Origin: Bradyrhizobium sp. CCBAU 53421 | Lineage (GTDB): Bacteria; Pseudomonadota; Alphaproteobacteria; Rhizobiales; Xanthobacteraceae | Direction of reading: 5' to 3' | Assembly: GCF_015291625.1 (NCBI RefSeq) | Contig: NZ_CP030047.1 | Location: forward strand, 5,518,001-5,582,000 | DNA length: 64,000 nt | In this document: in pieces, positions 9,165-16,853 of the stretch | Numbering within the stretch: position 1 is the first letter of the stretch | How the letters are laid out: every line of letters starts with the position of its first letter | Program-made: the position numbers and the translations under genes | The notes under the pieces: model-generated | Told to the model about the DNA's origin: nothing | The model's database searches: none | The model's input: only the letters and a program-made list of their open reading frames with translations

Positions 9165-9902
9165 TCAAATCATCGCCATCCCGCCATTGACGTGAATCGT
9201 CTGTCCGGTGACGTAGGCGGCCTCGTTCGAGGCCAGATAGACGGCCGCCGCAGCGATATCCTCGGGCGTTCCGAGCCGCGCCGCAGGAACCTTCGCCAGG
9301 ATGGTCTCGCGCTGCTTGTCGTTCAGCGCATCGGTCATCGGCGTCTTGATGAAGCCCGGCGCGATGCAGTTCGCGGTCACGCCGCGCTTGGCGTATTCGG
9401 CGCCCAGCGTCTTGATCAGGCCGATGATGCCGGCCTTCGAGGCGGTGTAGTTGCCCTGCCCCGGATTGCCGGTGACGCCGACGATCGAGGTGATCGCGAT
9501 GATGCGGCCGAAGCGCTTGCGCATCATCAATTTGGTCGCGGCGCGCGCCAGGCGGAACGTCGCGGTCAGGTTGACCGCGATCACGTCGTCCCAATCCTCG
9601 TCGCGCAGCTGCACGAACAAATTGTCGCGGGTGATGCCGGCGTTCGCGATCAGGATGTCGACCTGCCCCATCGCGGCTTCCGCCGCCGGCACCAGCGCCT
9701 CGACGTCATCCTTGCTGGAGAGATTGCACGGCAGCACGTGAACGCGCTCGCCGAGCTTGGCCGCGAAGCCGTCCAGCACCTCGCGCCGCGTTCCCGAGAT
9801 CGCCACCGTCGCGCCCTGCGCATGCAGCGCCTGCGCGATCGCGCCGCCGATGCCGCCGGTTGCGCCCGTGACGAGCGCCGTCTTGCCAGTCAGATCAAAC
9901 AT
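9165..9902 (-). CDS. fabG: 3-oxoacyl-[acyl-carrier-protein] reductase
   Basis: FabG reduces 3-oxoacyl-ACP with NADPH, the first reduction of each fatty acid elongation cycle. The 245-residue short-chain dehydrogenase has the nucleotide motif TGATGGIGG at residues 13-20, NAGITRDN at about 87-94 and the catalytic Ser139, Tyr152 and Lys156 (SIVGV, NYTASKAG). It starts 21 bp after the fabD stop and is almost certainly co-transcribed with it. The 289 bp between fabG and acpP carry no further gene that I can see. Confidence 0.97.
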   Translation of the reverse strand: MFDLTGKTALVTGATGGIGGAIAQALHAQGATVAISGTRREVLDGFAAKLGERVHVLPCNLSSKDDVEALVPAAEAAMGQVDILIANAGITRDNLFVQLRDEDWDDVIAVNLTATFRLARAATKLMMRKRFGRIIAITSIVGVTGNPGQGNYTASKAGIIGLIKTLGAEYAKRGVTANCIAPGFIKTPMTDALNDKQRETILAKVPAARLGTPEDIAAAAVYLASNEAAYVTGQTIHVNGGMAMI

Positions 9903-9923
9903 CGAATTCCCCTCCCGGCTGCA

Positions 9924-10877
9924 TTAAGCCGAAGCTGCCAGCGCATCCTTGGCCGCAGCAATATCGTTCGGACCGCCGACGGATACGCCGACCGCGCCAT
10001 CGGCGATGCGCTTGACGAGGCCGCTCAGCACCTTGCCGGCGCCGATCTCGAAGAACCGCGTCACGCCCTGTCCTGCCATATAGGCAACCGACTCGCGCCA
10101 GCGAACCGTCCCCGTGACCTGCTCGACCAGGCGGCGGCGGATCTCGTCCGGATCTGATATGGCGGACGCCAGCACGTTGGAGACCAGCGGCGCCGCGGGC
10201 GCCTTGATGGTGACGCCGGCCAGCGCCTCTGCCATCGCATCGGCGGCCGGCTGCATCAGCTTGCAGTGGAACGGCGCCGACACCGGCAGCAGCATGGCGC
10301 GTTTTGCCCCTTTGGTCTTGGCGATCTCGACCGCACGATCGACCGCGGCCTTGTCGCCGGAGACCACCACCTGGCCGCCGCCATTGTCGTTGGCAGCCTG
10401 GCAGACCTGGCCCTGCGCCGCCTCGTTGGCGACCGCGACCGCCGCCTCGTAATCGAGGCCGAGCAGTGCGGCCATCGCGCCGGCGCCGACCGGGACCGCC
10501 TTCTGCATCGCCAGCCCGCGGGTGCGTAGCAGCCGCGCGGTGTCGCTGATGCTGAGGCTGCCGGCGGCGGCAAGCGCCGAATACTCGCCGAGCGAATGCC
10601 CGGCGACGAAGGCAGCGTTTTGGCCGACCGAGAAGCCGGCCTCGCTCTCCAGCACGCGCAAGGTGGCGATCGAGACCGCCATCAGGGCCGGCTGGGCATT
10701 TTCGGTGAGCTGCAGCGTCTCGCCCGGGCCGTCCCAGATGATTGCGGTCAGCTTCTCGCCGAGCGCGGAATCGACCTCGTCGAACACGGCCTTCGCGACC
10801 GGAAAGGCGTCGGCCAGGGCCTTGCCCATGCCAACCGCCTGCGAGCCCTGCCCGGGAAACGTGAATGCTGCCGTCAT
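9924..10877 (-). CDS. fabD: malonyl CoA-acyl carrier protein transacylase
   Basis: FabD moves malonyl groups from CoA to ACP, which feeds chain elongation. The 317-residue protein has the FPGQGSQ motif near the N-terminus, the nucleophile Ser95 in GHSLGEYS and the catalytic His204 in SAPFHCKLM. It is the first gene of the minus-strand fabD-fabG-acpP-fabF run; no regulator such as fabH or plsX precedes it here. The 222 bp upstream, before the desaturase gene, hold the likely promoter. Confidence 0.97.
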   Translation of the reverse strand: MTAAFTFPGQGSQAVGMGKALADAFPVAKAVFDEVDSALGEKLTAIIWDGPGETLQLTENAQPALMAVSIATLRVLESEAGFSVGQNAAFVAGHSLGEYSALAAAGSLSISDTARLLRTRGLAMQKAVPVGAGAMAALLGLDYEAAVAVANEAAQGQVCQAANDNGGGQVVVSGDKAAVDRAVEIAKTKGAKRAMLLPVSAPFHCKLMQPAADAMAEALAGVTIKAPAAPLVSNVLASAISDPDEIRRRLVEQVTGTVRWRESVAYMAGQGVTRFFEIGAGKVLSGLVKRIADGAVGVSVGGPNDIAAAKDALAASA

Positions 10878-11099
10878 CGGCGCTCCCTACCTTGTTGAGC
10901 GTGATCCCCGCGCAGGCGCCGCGCGCCTGCCGCAGGGGAAAACGGTATCCCGTCGCGCGAAACGCGCCACAGCGGGTCCGGACCAATTTCATGCAACCAA
11001 ATCTTGCAACCGGCCTCGGACCGGGCCGTAAGACACTGATGGGGGGCGCGATGTCAAGCCGCGAGGGCGGAACCCTGGGGATGCCGGGGCTGGCCCGGG

Positions 11100-12125
11100 C
11101 TAGAATCCACCGGCATTCTGGTCGGCGTTAACCTTGGCGCCGGCCCTCGCCCGGCGCGCGCTGTTGACCAGCTGGCCCGGGCGGTCTTCATGGGCGGGCC
11201 TGGCGGTCGCCAGCCGCAGCACGGCGGCGTAGCCCGGCTGGACTTCCATCCGGCCGGCATGGCGGCTTGCGCTCAGGATGCGGTGGACGCGCGGCAGGTT
11301 GTAGCAGGGCACGTAGAACAGCAAATGATGCTCGAGGTGGTAGTTCACGTAGTACGGCGCGATGAACAGCCGCTCGAGGACATTGGCCCGCGTGGTGCGG
11401 GTGTTGCGCAGGGGATCGGCGCTGTCGGGCACGACGGCATGTTCGGCGATGTTGCGGATGCGCGTGATCACCATCATCCAGGTCAGCAGCGGCACCAGCC
11501 ACAGCAGCGGATAGGCCCACCACACGCCGGCGGCGGCTAGCCCTGCGAACAGCAGCGCGTTGGTCACGCATTGCGGCCCGAGCTTCTCCCAGAAATTGGC
11601 GGCGCGCTGCGATAGCGGCCACTCCTTCGGCCCGATCGCATTGAGTAGTTGCGCCTTGCGCTGCTGGTAGCCGGTCTGCCCGGTGATATCGCGGAGGAAT
11701 TTCCGGCGGTAGCTCATCCTGGTGATCGGAAACGGCGCTGACAGCACGAGGTCCGGATCATCCTCCTGCTGCGTCCGGGCATGATGCTGCAGATGATAGC
11801 GGCGATAGCCTCGAGTTTCCGCGAAGATCGGATAGGCGCAGAACCACTGGCTCAGCGTGAGATTGGTCTTCTCGTCCGCCGAGAGACAACCATGCGCACC
11901 GTCATGCATCAGGATTGCAAGCCCGAGCTGGCGCGAGCCGATGATCGCAACAGCGAGCAGATAGGTCAGCGGATTGGGCCACCATGCGACCAGCGCAATC
12001 GCGCCCAGGATCAGCGCCCAGGCGTGCACGATCAGCGCGATGCCTTTCCAGGTCGCGCGTTCCCGCACAGCCACCAGTTCGTCCTCGGTGAGGAAATCGC
12101 GGGCACGCATCCGGAGCGCGGTCAT
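11100..12125 (-). CDS. membrane fatty acid desaturase family protein
   Basis: A 341-residue integral membrane di-iron enzyme of the fatty acid desaturase/hydroxylase superfamily. The three histidine boxes are HDGAHG, HLQHH and, near the C-terminus, HLEHH, separated by hydrophobic helices. It probably introduces a double bond or hydroxyl group into a lipid acyl chain; the exact substrate is open. Its ATG overlaps the TGA of the upstream tetR-type gene by four bases, so both are one operon and likely controlled by that repressor through the palindrome at 12853-12869. Confidence 0.9.
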   Translation of the reverse strand: MTALRMRARDFLTEDELVAVRERATWKGIALIVHAWALILGAIALVAWWPNPLTYLLAVAIIGSRQLGLAILMHDGAHGCLSADEKTNLTLSQWFCAYPIFAETRGYRRYHLQHHARTQQEDDPDLVLSAPFPITRMSYRRKFLRDITGQTGYQQRKAQLLNAIGPKEWPLSQRAANFWEKLGPQCVTNALLFAGLAAAGVWWAYPLLWLVPLLTWMMVITRIRNIAEHAVVPDSADPLRNTRTTRANVLERLFIAPYYVNYHLEHHLLFYVPCYNLPRVHRILSASRHAGRMEVQPGYAAVLRLATARPAHEDRPGQLVNSARRARAGAKVNADQNAGGF

Positions 12126-12832
12126 GAGCTGGTCTCCCCGTCCGTTGAAGGTGAATGGTCGCGATCGCCGACCAGGCGCAGGCGCGATCCATCATTCGCC
12201 GATGTCGATGTCGCCTGCTCGCCGAGCGCACGCAGCAATTCGCGGCACATCTCCTCGGCGCCGCGGCCCATCGCAAAGCCTTCGACGATCACGCCGATCG
12301 CAATCGCCCAGAAGCGCCGTGAGCTCTCCTCGGGTGCGCGCAGCGAGCGCCAACCATGCCGTTCGACCTGCCCCGCATAGGCGCGCGCGCCTTCGCCGTG
12401 CAAACGCTCGATGGTGCGCTCGACCAAAGGCGCGAGATCCTGCCGGCGTCGTGTCAGCGTCAGGGCCTCGGCGAAGAAGGCGACCGTGTCGGTCGCGGTC
12501 ACGGTCTCGGCCAAGGCGTGCGTGTACTCCCGCGGCGTGTGGGCCTTGAGGGCAGCCTGCTCGGTCGCGCGCGCGAGATAGAGCATGTCGCGGCTGGCGG
12601 CTTCGACGAACAGCGCTTCCTTGGTGCGGAAGTAATAAGTGATCTGGCTCGGAAACGCGTCCGCGGCCGCGGCAATGTCGGAGATCGAGGTGCCCGAGAG
12701 CCCGCGCTCCTTGAACAGGCGGCTGGCGGCATCGAGCAGCAACGAGCGCATCTTGCGCCCAGCCGACCGCGTCGCGCGGACGGCGTGCTTCGGATCGGGC
12801 GCAGGCATGCCGCTGGCGGTCTCCGAACCCAT
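12122..12832 (-). CDS. TetR family repressor, partner of the desaturase
   Basis: A 236-residue TetR/AcrR-type regulator. The helix-turn-helix is at about residues 48-68 (GTSISDIAAAAD, then SQITYYFRTKEALF), followed by a ligand-binding C-terminal domain. It is the first gene of a two-gene operon with the desaturase (four-base overlap). A perfect 17-bp palindrome lies 21 bases upstream of its start codon, so autoregulation and control of the desaturase by a lipid-related ligand are likely. The ligand is unknown; unsaturated fatty acyl-CoA is a guess from the partner gene. Confidence 0.88.
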   Translation of the reverse strand: MGSETASGMPAPDPKHAVRATRSAGRKMRSLLLDAASRLFKERGLSGTSISDIAAAADAFPSQITYYFRTKEALFVEAASRDMLYLARATEQAALKAHTPREYTHALAETVTATDTVAFFAEALTLTRRRQDLAPLVERTIERLHGEGARAYAGQVERHGWRSLRAPEESSRRFWAIAIGVIVEGFAMGRGAEEMCRELLRALGEQATSTSANDGSRLRLVGDRDHSPSTDGETSS

Positions 12833-12852
12833 CGATCATCCTCCCGCTAATC

Positions 12853-12869
12853 TTTGTATGACATACAAA
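12853..12869. promoter_or_regulatory. candidate TetR operator
   Basis: A perfect palindrome TTTGTATG-A-CATACAAA lies 21 bases upstream of the TetR start codon, in the expected promoter. Size, symmetry and position fit an operator of the adjacent repressor. Binding is an inference. Confidence 0.65.
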
Positions 12870-13056
12870 CAAAGAAATCAACAGAAGATGCCCGGAAATG
12901 CGCCGGGCGACCTGGAGGGCTAACGACCCCATGCAGATCCAGAGGCCGAGACCCCTCCTTGAACCCTTGCCTTCGCGGTCAAAATCCGTATAAAGCGCGC
13001 CATTCGTGGGCTCCGGCCGGGAGCTGAACGGACGGTCTCAGCAAATTCACCCTTTC

Positions 13057-13084
13057 ATTTTGATGTGGCGATTTTGATGTGGCA
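13057..13084. repeat. 14-bp tandem duplication upstream of rpsF
   Basis: ATTTTGATGTGGC(G/A) occurs twice in a row, with only the last base differing. It lies about 115 bases before the rpsF start and may be in its promoter or leader. Confidence 0.7.
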
Positions 13085-13128
13085 GGGCCAGTCGGCCCGT
13101 CGTCCCGTGCTCCCGCCTTCTGAGCAGC

Positions 13129-13152
13129 TCGAGTCCTTTCCGAAGGTCTCGA
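13129..13152 (+). promoter_or_regulatory. hairpin in the rpsF leader, possible ribosomal protein autoregulation site
   Basis: TCGAG-T-CCTT, loop TCCG, AAGG-T-CTCGA forms a stem with a central T-T mismatch and a four-base loop, 45 bases before rpsF. Leaders that bind the S6-S18 pair are known upstream of rpsF in many bacteria and contain an unpaired CCG. Whether this hairpin matches that motif needs a covariance model. Confidence 0.4.
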
Positions 13153-13197
13153 AGGGCTTGTCGCCGGAAACCCGCGCCAACACAGGAAAGGACAACC

Positions 13198-13665
13198 ATG
13201 CCTCTTTATGAGCATGTTTTTCTCGCGCGTCAGGATGCGAGCACCCAGCAGGTGGATGAACTGACGGCCCAGATGACGGGTATCGTCGAACAGGGCGGCG
13301 GCAAGGTCACCAAGACCGAGAGCTGGGGCGTGCGCTCCCTCACCTACCGCATGAACAAGAACCGCAAGGCGCATTTCGTGCTGATGAACATCGACGCACC
13401 GTCGGCTGTCGTCACCGAGATCGAGCGCCAGGAGCGGATCAACGAAGACGTCATCCGCTATCTCACCGTGCGCGTCGAAGAGCACGAGGAAGGCCCGTCC
13501 GCGATGATGCGCAAGGCCGACCGTGATCGCGAGCGCGACGACCGTGGCGGCGGCTTCCGCGGCGACCGCGAAGGCGGCTTCCGTGGCGATCGCGATGGCG
13601 GCGGCTTCCGCGGCGATCGTGGCCCGCGCCGTCCGCGCGAAGAAGAAGCTGCGACCGAGGAGTAA
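13198..13665 (+). CDS. rpsF: 30S ribosomal protein S6
   Basis: S6 binds 16S rRNA together with S18 in the platform of the small subunit. The first 100 residues follow the family (start [12 protein letters not shown], central [18 protein letters not shown]). The remaining 55 residues are a tail rich in Arg, Asp and Gly with repeats of GGFRGDR, ending in acidic residues; such tails are common in alphaproteobacterial S6. An AAAGGA ribosome binding site precedes ATG 13198. It is followed after six bases by rpsR. Confidence 0.98.
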   Translation: MPLYEHVFLARQDASTQQVDELTAQMTGIVEQGGGKVTKTESWGVRSLTYRMNKNRKAHFVLMNIDAPSAVVTEIERQERINEDVIRYLTVRVEEHEEGPSAMMRKADRDRERDDRGGGFRGDREGGFRGDRDGGGFRGDRGPRRPREEEAATEE

Positions 13666-13671
13666 TGAATC

Positions 13672-13911
13672 ATGGCTGATGCTGGTGCCCGCCGTCCGTT
13701 TTTTCGTCGTCGCAAGTCCTGCCCGTTCACGGGCGCGAATGCGCCGAAGATCGACTACAAGGATTCCAAGCTGCTGATGCGTTACGTCTCCGAGCGCGGC
13801 AAGATCGTGCCGAGCCGCATCACGGCCGTGTCCGCCAAGAAGCAGCGTGAGCTCGCCCGCGCCATCAAGCGCGCGCGCTTCCTCGGCCTGCTGCCCTACG
13901 TTATCAGGTAA
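13672..13911 (+). CDS. rpsR: 30S ribosomal protein S18
   Basis: A 79-residue S18, the partner of S6 on the platform of the 30S subunit. The family blocks [16 protein letters not shown] and the C-terminal [15 protein letters not shown] are all present. It lies six bases after rpsF and is part of the rpsF-rpsR-rplI operon seen across bacteria, here with a DUF2232 gene inserted before rplI. Confidence 0.98.
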   Translation: MADAGARRPFFRRRKSCPFTGANAPKIDYKDSKLLMRYVSERGKIVPSRITAVSAKKQRELARAIKRARFLGLLPYVIR

Positions 13912-13918
13912 TCGTTTC

Positions 13919-13942
13919 CGGCCGGCGGCACGCCGCCGGCCG
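13919..13942 (+). terminator. GC-rich stem-loop after rpsR
   Basis: An 11-bp perfect inverted repeat (CGGCCGGCGGC and its complement) with a two-base centre starts eight bases after the rpsR stop. With no T-run it may attenuate rather than end transcription between rpsR and the DUF2232 gene. Confidence 0.5.
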
Positions 13943-14035
13943 CTCATTCTCATAAGGCTTCCGGGTCGTCCGGTCGCCGATGGTTGGGGTTCTCGAAGCA
14001 GAACCCCTAACCGCTCAAAGGGGGCGGGACAGCTG

Positions 14036-15004
14036 ATGATCGCGATACTCATTGTTGCTCTTGCCGCCGGCGCCGCGTCGGCGCTGATGTTCGCCTCGAT
14101 CGTTTCGGGCGCGGCAATCTCGATATTGCTGTTCTATCTCGCGCCGCTGCCCGTGATGGTGACGGCGCTCGGCTGGGGCCCGCTCGCCGCCGCCATCGGC
14201 GGCATCGGCGCAGCATCCGTGCTCGGCGCGCTGTTCGGACTTCCCTATTGCATCGCGTTCGCCATGATGGTCGCCCTGCCCGGATGGTGGCTCGGCCACC
14301 TCGCCTTGCTCGGACGGCCGATCGCGGGCGCAGCAGCCGATAGCGCTGCCCAGCAGCCGCCGGCGATCGAATGGTATCCCGTCGGCCGCATCCTGCTCTG
14401 GGTCGCAGCCTTCGCCATCATCACCACGACCGCCGCGCTGCTTACGCTCGGCACCGATTCCGACACGATCACCGGAACGTTGCGGCGCGGCCTGCTCAAG
14501 GTGCTCAGCGCCGGCGAAGGTCAACCGAGCAGTGACATCGAGCGAGTGGTCGAAGCCTTGGTGATCTTCGCGCCGCTTGCGGCAACGGTCATCGCGATGG
14601 TCACGCTGACGCTCAACCTGTGGCTCGCCGGCAAGATCACGCAAACCTCCGGGCGGCTGAACCGGCCGTGGCCGGAACTTCGCAACACCGCGCTCCCCGC
14701 CATGACCTTGGTGGCTTTGCTGGTGGCAGTCGCCGCAAGCTTCGTCGGCGGCATGCTTGCGCTACTGGCACAGATCGTCACCACGGCGCTCGTAATCGCC
14801 TACGCGCTGGTCGGCTTCGCGGTGCTGCACACCCTGACGCTGTCGCTCACCAATCGCGGCTTCTGGCTCGGCGGCATCTACGCCGTCGTCGTCATGTTCG
14901 GCTGGCCGATCGTGGCAATCTTCGCACTCGGCATTGCGGACGCCGTGTTCGGACTGCGCCAGCGCTACCTGCAGACCAGACCGCCGCCTTTGCCGGCGGA
15001 GTGA
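14036..15004 (+). CDS. DUF2232 family polytopic membrane protein
   Basis: A 322-residue integral membrane protein, with about seven or eight hydrophobic helices and few charged loops. Proteins of the DUF2232 family lie between rpsR and rplI in many rhizobia, which supports the call; their role is unknown, and homologues in other bacteria have been compared with transport-type membrane components. I chose ATG 14036, preceded by a GGGGGCGGG stretch, because longer versions would read back through the rpsR gene. It ends 52 bases before rplI. Confidence 0.8.
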   Translation: MIAILIVALAAGAASALMFASIVSGAAISILLFYLAPLPVMVTALGWGPLAAAIGGIGAASVLGALFGLPYCIAFAMMVALPGWWLGHLALLGRPIAGAAADSAAQQPPAIEWYPVGRILLWVAAFAIITTTAALLTLGTDSDTITGTLRRGLLKVLSAGEGQPSSDIERVVEALVIFAPLAATVIAMVTLTLNLWLAGKITQTSGRLNRPWPELRNTALPAMTLVALLVAVAASFVGGMLALLAQIVTTALVIAYALVGFAVLHTLTLSLTNRGFWLGGIYAVVVMFGWPIVAIFALGIADAVFGLRQRYLQTRPPPLPAE

Positions 15005-15056
15005 GATTCGATCCAACCACTTAAACCCGATACTTAGCCTCTAAAGGAGAACGAAA

Positions 15057-15659
15057 ATGGAAGTCATTCTGCTCGAACGCGTTGCCAAGCTTGGCCAGAT
15101 GGGCGAAGTCGTGCGCGTCAAGGACGGGTTCGCCCGCAACTTCTTGCTGAAGCGCGGCAAGGCGCTGCGCGCGACCGAAGCGAACCGCGCCAAGTATGAC
15201 GGCATGAAGGCCGAGCTCGAGGCCAACAACATCAAGGCCAAGGGCGAAGCCGCCGTGGTCGCCGAGAAGATCGACGGCCGCGACATCATCATCATCCGCC
15301 AGGCCTCCGAATCCGGCCAGCTGTTCGGCTCGGTCACGGTGCGCGACATCGTCACCGCGCTGGCTGCCGACGGCGTGCAGGTTGCCCGTCCGCAGGTCTG
15401 GCTCGACTCGCCGATCAAGGTGATCGGCGCGCAGAAGGTCACGATCGCGGTTCACCCCGAGGTCGAGACCAGCGTCACCGTGACGGTCGCCCGCTCCGCC
15501 GAAGAGGCCGAGCGCATCAAGCGCGGCGAGGACATCTCGACCCGCCAGGAAGACCAGGACGCTGCCGCCGAAGCGCTCGCCGCCGCCGGCGAATTCTTCG
15601 ATCCGGAAGCCCAGCACGACGACGAGGCCGCGCCGGCTCCGGCTGCCGAAGAGAAGTAA
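15057..15659 (+). CDS. rplI: 50S ribosomal protein L9
   Basis: L9 binds 23S rRNA near the base of the L1 stalk. The 200-residue protein has the family N-terminus [29 protein letters not shown] split by the conserved glycines, the long connecting helix and the C-terminal rRNA-binding domain. It is longer than the usual 150 residues because of an acidic Ala/Glu-rich tail after about residue 160, which is typical of alphaproteobacteria. A GGAGAA ribosome binding site precedes the ATG. A strong terminator follows. Confidence 0.98.
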   Translation: MEVILLERVAKLGQMGEVVRVKDGFARNFLLKRGKALRATEANRAKYDGMKAELEANNIKAKGEAAVVAEKIDGRDIIIIRQASESGQLFGSVTVRDIVTALAADGVQVARPQVWLDSPIKVIGAQKVTIAVHPEVETSVTVTVARSAEEAERIKRGEDISTRQEDQDAAAEALAAAGEFFDPEAQHDDEAAPAPAAEEK

Positions 15660-15685
15660 GCTTCTCTCCATCGCCTTACCGACTG

Positions 15686-15712
15686 AAGCCCGGCCCTCAT
15701 CAGGCCGGGCTT
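15686..15712. terminator. terminator after rplI, shared with the convergent thioesterase gene
   Basis: AAGCCCGGCC, a seven-base loop and GGCCGGGCTT form a perfect 10-bp stem ending in TTT, 26 bases after rplI. It overlaps the 3' end of the convergent thioesterase gene, so it could serve both. Confidence 0.8.
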
Positions 15713-16161
15713 TGGATTCGTGCCGCCGCCTGATCGTCGAGCATGGCGATCGACGCCAGTGCGGTCGCGGTGTGCTTTTCCTTGCCGTCGATGATGCAGA
15801 ACACGTCGGCTGCAACGACGGCGACCTGACGCCCCGGCTTGATCACGCGCGCCCGGCAGATCAGACGATCGCCCGACGCAGGCGACAGCAGGTTCAGCTT
15901 GTACTCCGCCGTCAGCGCCGGCTGGCCGCGCGACGTCGCCGCCGCGATCGTGGTGGCATTGTCGACCAGGAATGCCGTCACCCCGCCGTGAAACAGGCCG
16001 TGCTGCTGCAACAACTCCGGCCGGCGGTCGACCGCGAGCGTGCACGCACCGCGCGACAGTTCGGCCACCTCGGCGCCGACAAGTCCCATGAAGCCCTGAC
16101 GGCCGACATTGTCGCGAATCCGCGTCTCGATCGGCGCAAAGTCCGGATCAGCCTCGTTCAT
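15700..16161 (-). CDS. PaaI-like hotdog-fold thioesterase
   Basis: A 153-residue hotdog-fold protein of the PaaI/acyl-CoA thioesterase group, likely to hydrolyse an acyl-CoA. Seen are the segment QHGLFHGGVTAFLVDNA, which matches the HGG(x)xxxLxD core of this family (the aspartate is the usual catalytic residue), and TAEYKLNLLSPA, the typical second strand. Its ATG overlaps the stop of the upstream TetR gene by four bases, so the pair forms one operon controlled from the palindrome at 16791-16807. Confidence 0.85.
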   Translation of the reverse strand: MNEADPDFAPIETRIRDNVGRQGFMGLVGAEVAELSRGACTLAVDRRPELLQQHGLFHGGVTAFLVDNATTIAAATSRGQPALTAEYKLNLLSPASGDRLICRARVIKPGRQVAVVAADVFCIIDGKEKHTATALASIAMLDDQAAARIQSPA

Positions 16162-16763
16162 GACGTTCCTCCTGCTCGCTCCGGCGCACCCGGCGCCACC
16201 ACCGCGCGGATCGCGCAGGCGATCAACGTCTCGACCTGTTCGCGCGGATCGTTCTGATGGCGGCCCGACAGATAGGCGCGGCAGAAGATCTGCGCCGGCC
16301 CAATGATCTGGCTGAAGAACAGCGAGGCGCTCATCGGCAGCAACTCGCCGCGCGCGAGCAGCGGCGCGCGCCAGCGCTCGATGCCGTCAGTGAGCCGCGA
16401 GTTCTCGATGCGTTGCGCGCCGCGCACCTCCTCGCCCCACTCGCTGCGCGAGATCTCGAACAGGAAGCGCGCCTCGCGCCGGTTGCTCACGACCCAGTCG
16501 AGATGGGCGTGGATCAGCCGCGCAACGCCCTCGCCGGCGCCGTGCGTGTCGTTGACCGCGGTGATGATCGCGGCGTGATAGGCCTGCAGGATCTCCAGGA
16601 ACAGGGTTCCGGCGAGCTCCTTCTTCGAGGTGAAGAAGTGGAAGAAGCTGCCGTTGGACGCACGGGCGCGGGAGCGAATCTCGGCCACCGTCGCGCCCTC
16701 GAAACCGTCGCGATCGAACACCGCCAGTCCCGCCGCCAGCAGATCTTCGCGCGCCGTGCTCAC
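16158..16763 (-). CDS. TetR family repressor, partner of the thioesterase
   Basis: A 201-residue TetR-type regulator with the helix-turn-helix at about residues 24-46 (GATVAEIRSRAR, SNGSFFHFFTSKKEL). The C-terminal domain is typical of small-molecule sensing. It starts the operon with the thioesterase, four bases overlapping. A 17-bp palindrome lies 28 bases upstream of the start codon and is its likely operator. The partner gene suggests an acyl-CoA or a related ligand, which is a guess. Confidence 0.87.
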   Translation of the reverse strand: MSTAREDLLAAGLAVFDRDGFEGATVAEIRSRARASNGSFFHFFTSKKELAGTLFLEILQAYHAAIITAVNDTHGAGEGVARLIHAHLDWVVSNRREARFLFEISRSEWGEEVRGAQRIENSRLTDGIERWRAPLLARGELLPMSASLFFSQIIGPAQIFCRAYLSGRHQNDPREQVETLIACAIRAVVAPGAPERAGGTS

Positions 16764-16790
16764 TGCGTCTCCATCGGCTAGACCATAACT

Positions 16791-16807
16791 CTAGAGTGTT
16801 ACTCTAG
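16791..16807. promoter_or_regulatory. candidate TetR operator
   Basis: CTAGAGT-GTT-ACTCTAG is a perfect inverted repeat with a three-base centre; an extra ACT half-site on the left makes an overlapping ACTCTAGAGT palindrome at 16788-16797. It lies 28 bases upstream of the TetR start, at the promoter. Use as an operator is inferred. Confidence 0.65.
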
Positions 16808-16853
16808 TCGTGGTCAAACGATAACGCCGGACCTCACGGCCCGGCGCTGGCGG

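Larger units (their letters stand above)
12833..13197. other. divergent intergenic region, 365 bp
   Basis: This gap between the minus-strand TetR-desaturase operon and the plus-strand rpsF operon holds the operator palindrome at 12853-12869, a tandem duplication of 14 bp at 13057-13084 and a hairpin in the rpsF leader at 13129-13152. I see no gene in it. Confidence 0.6.
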
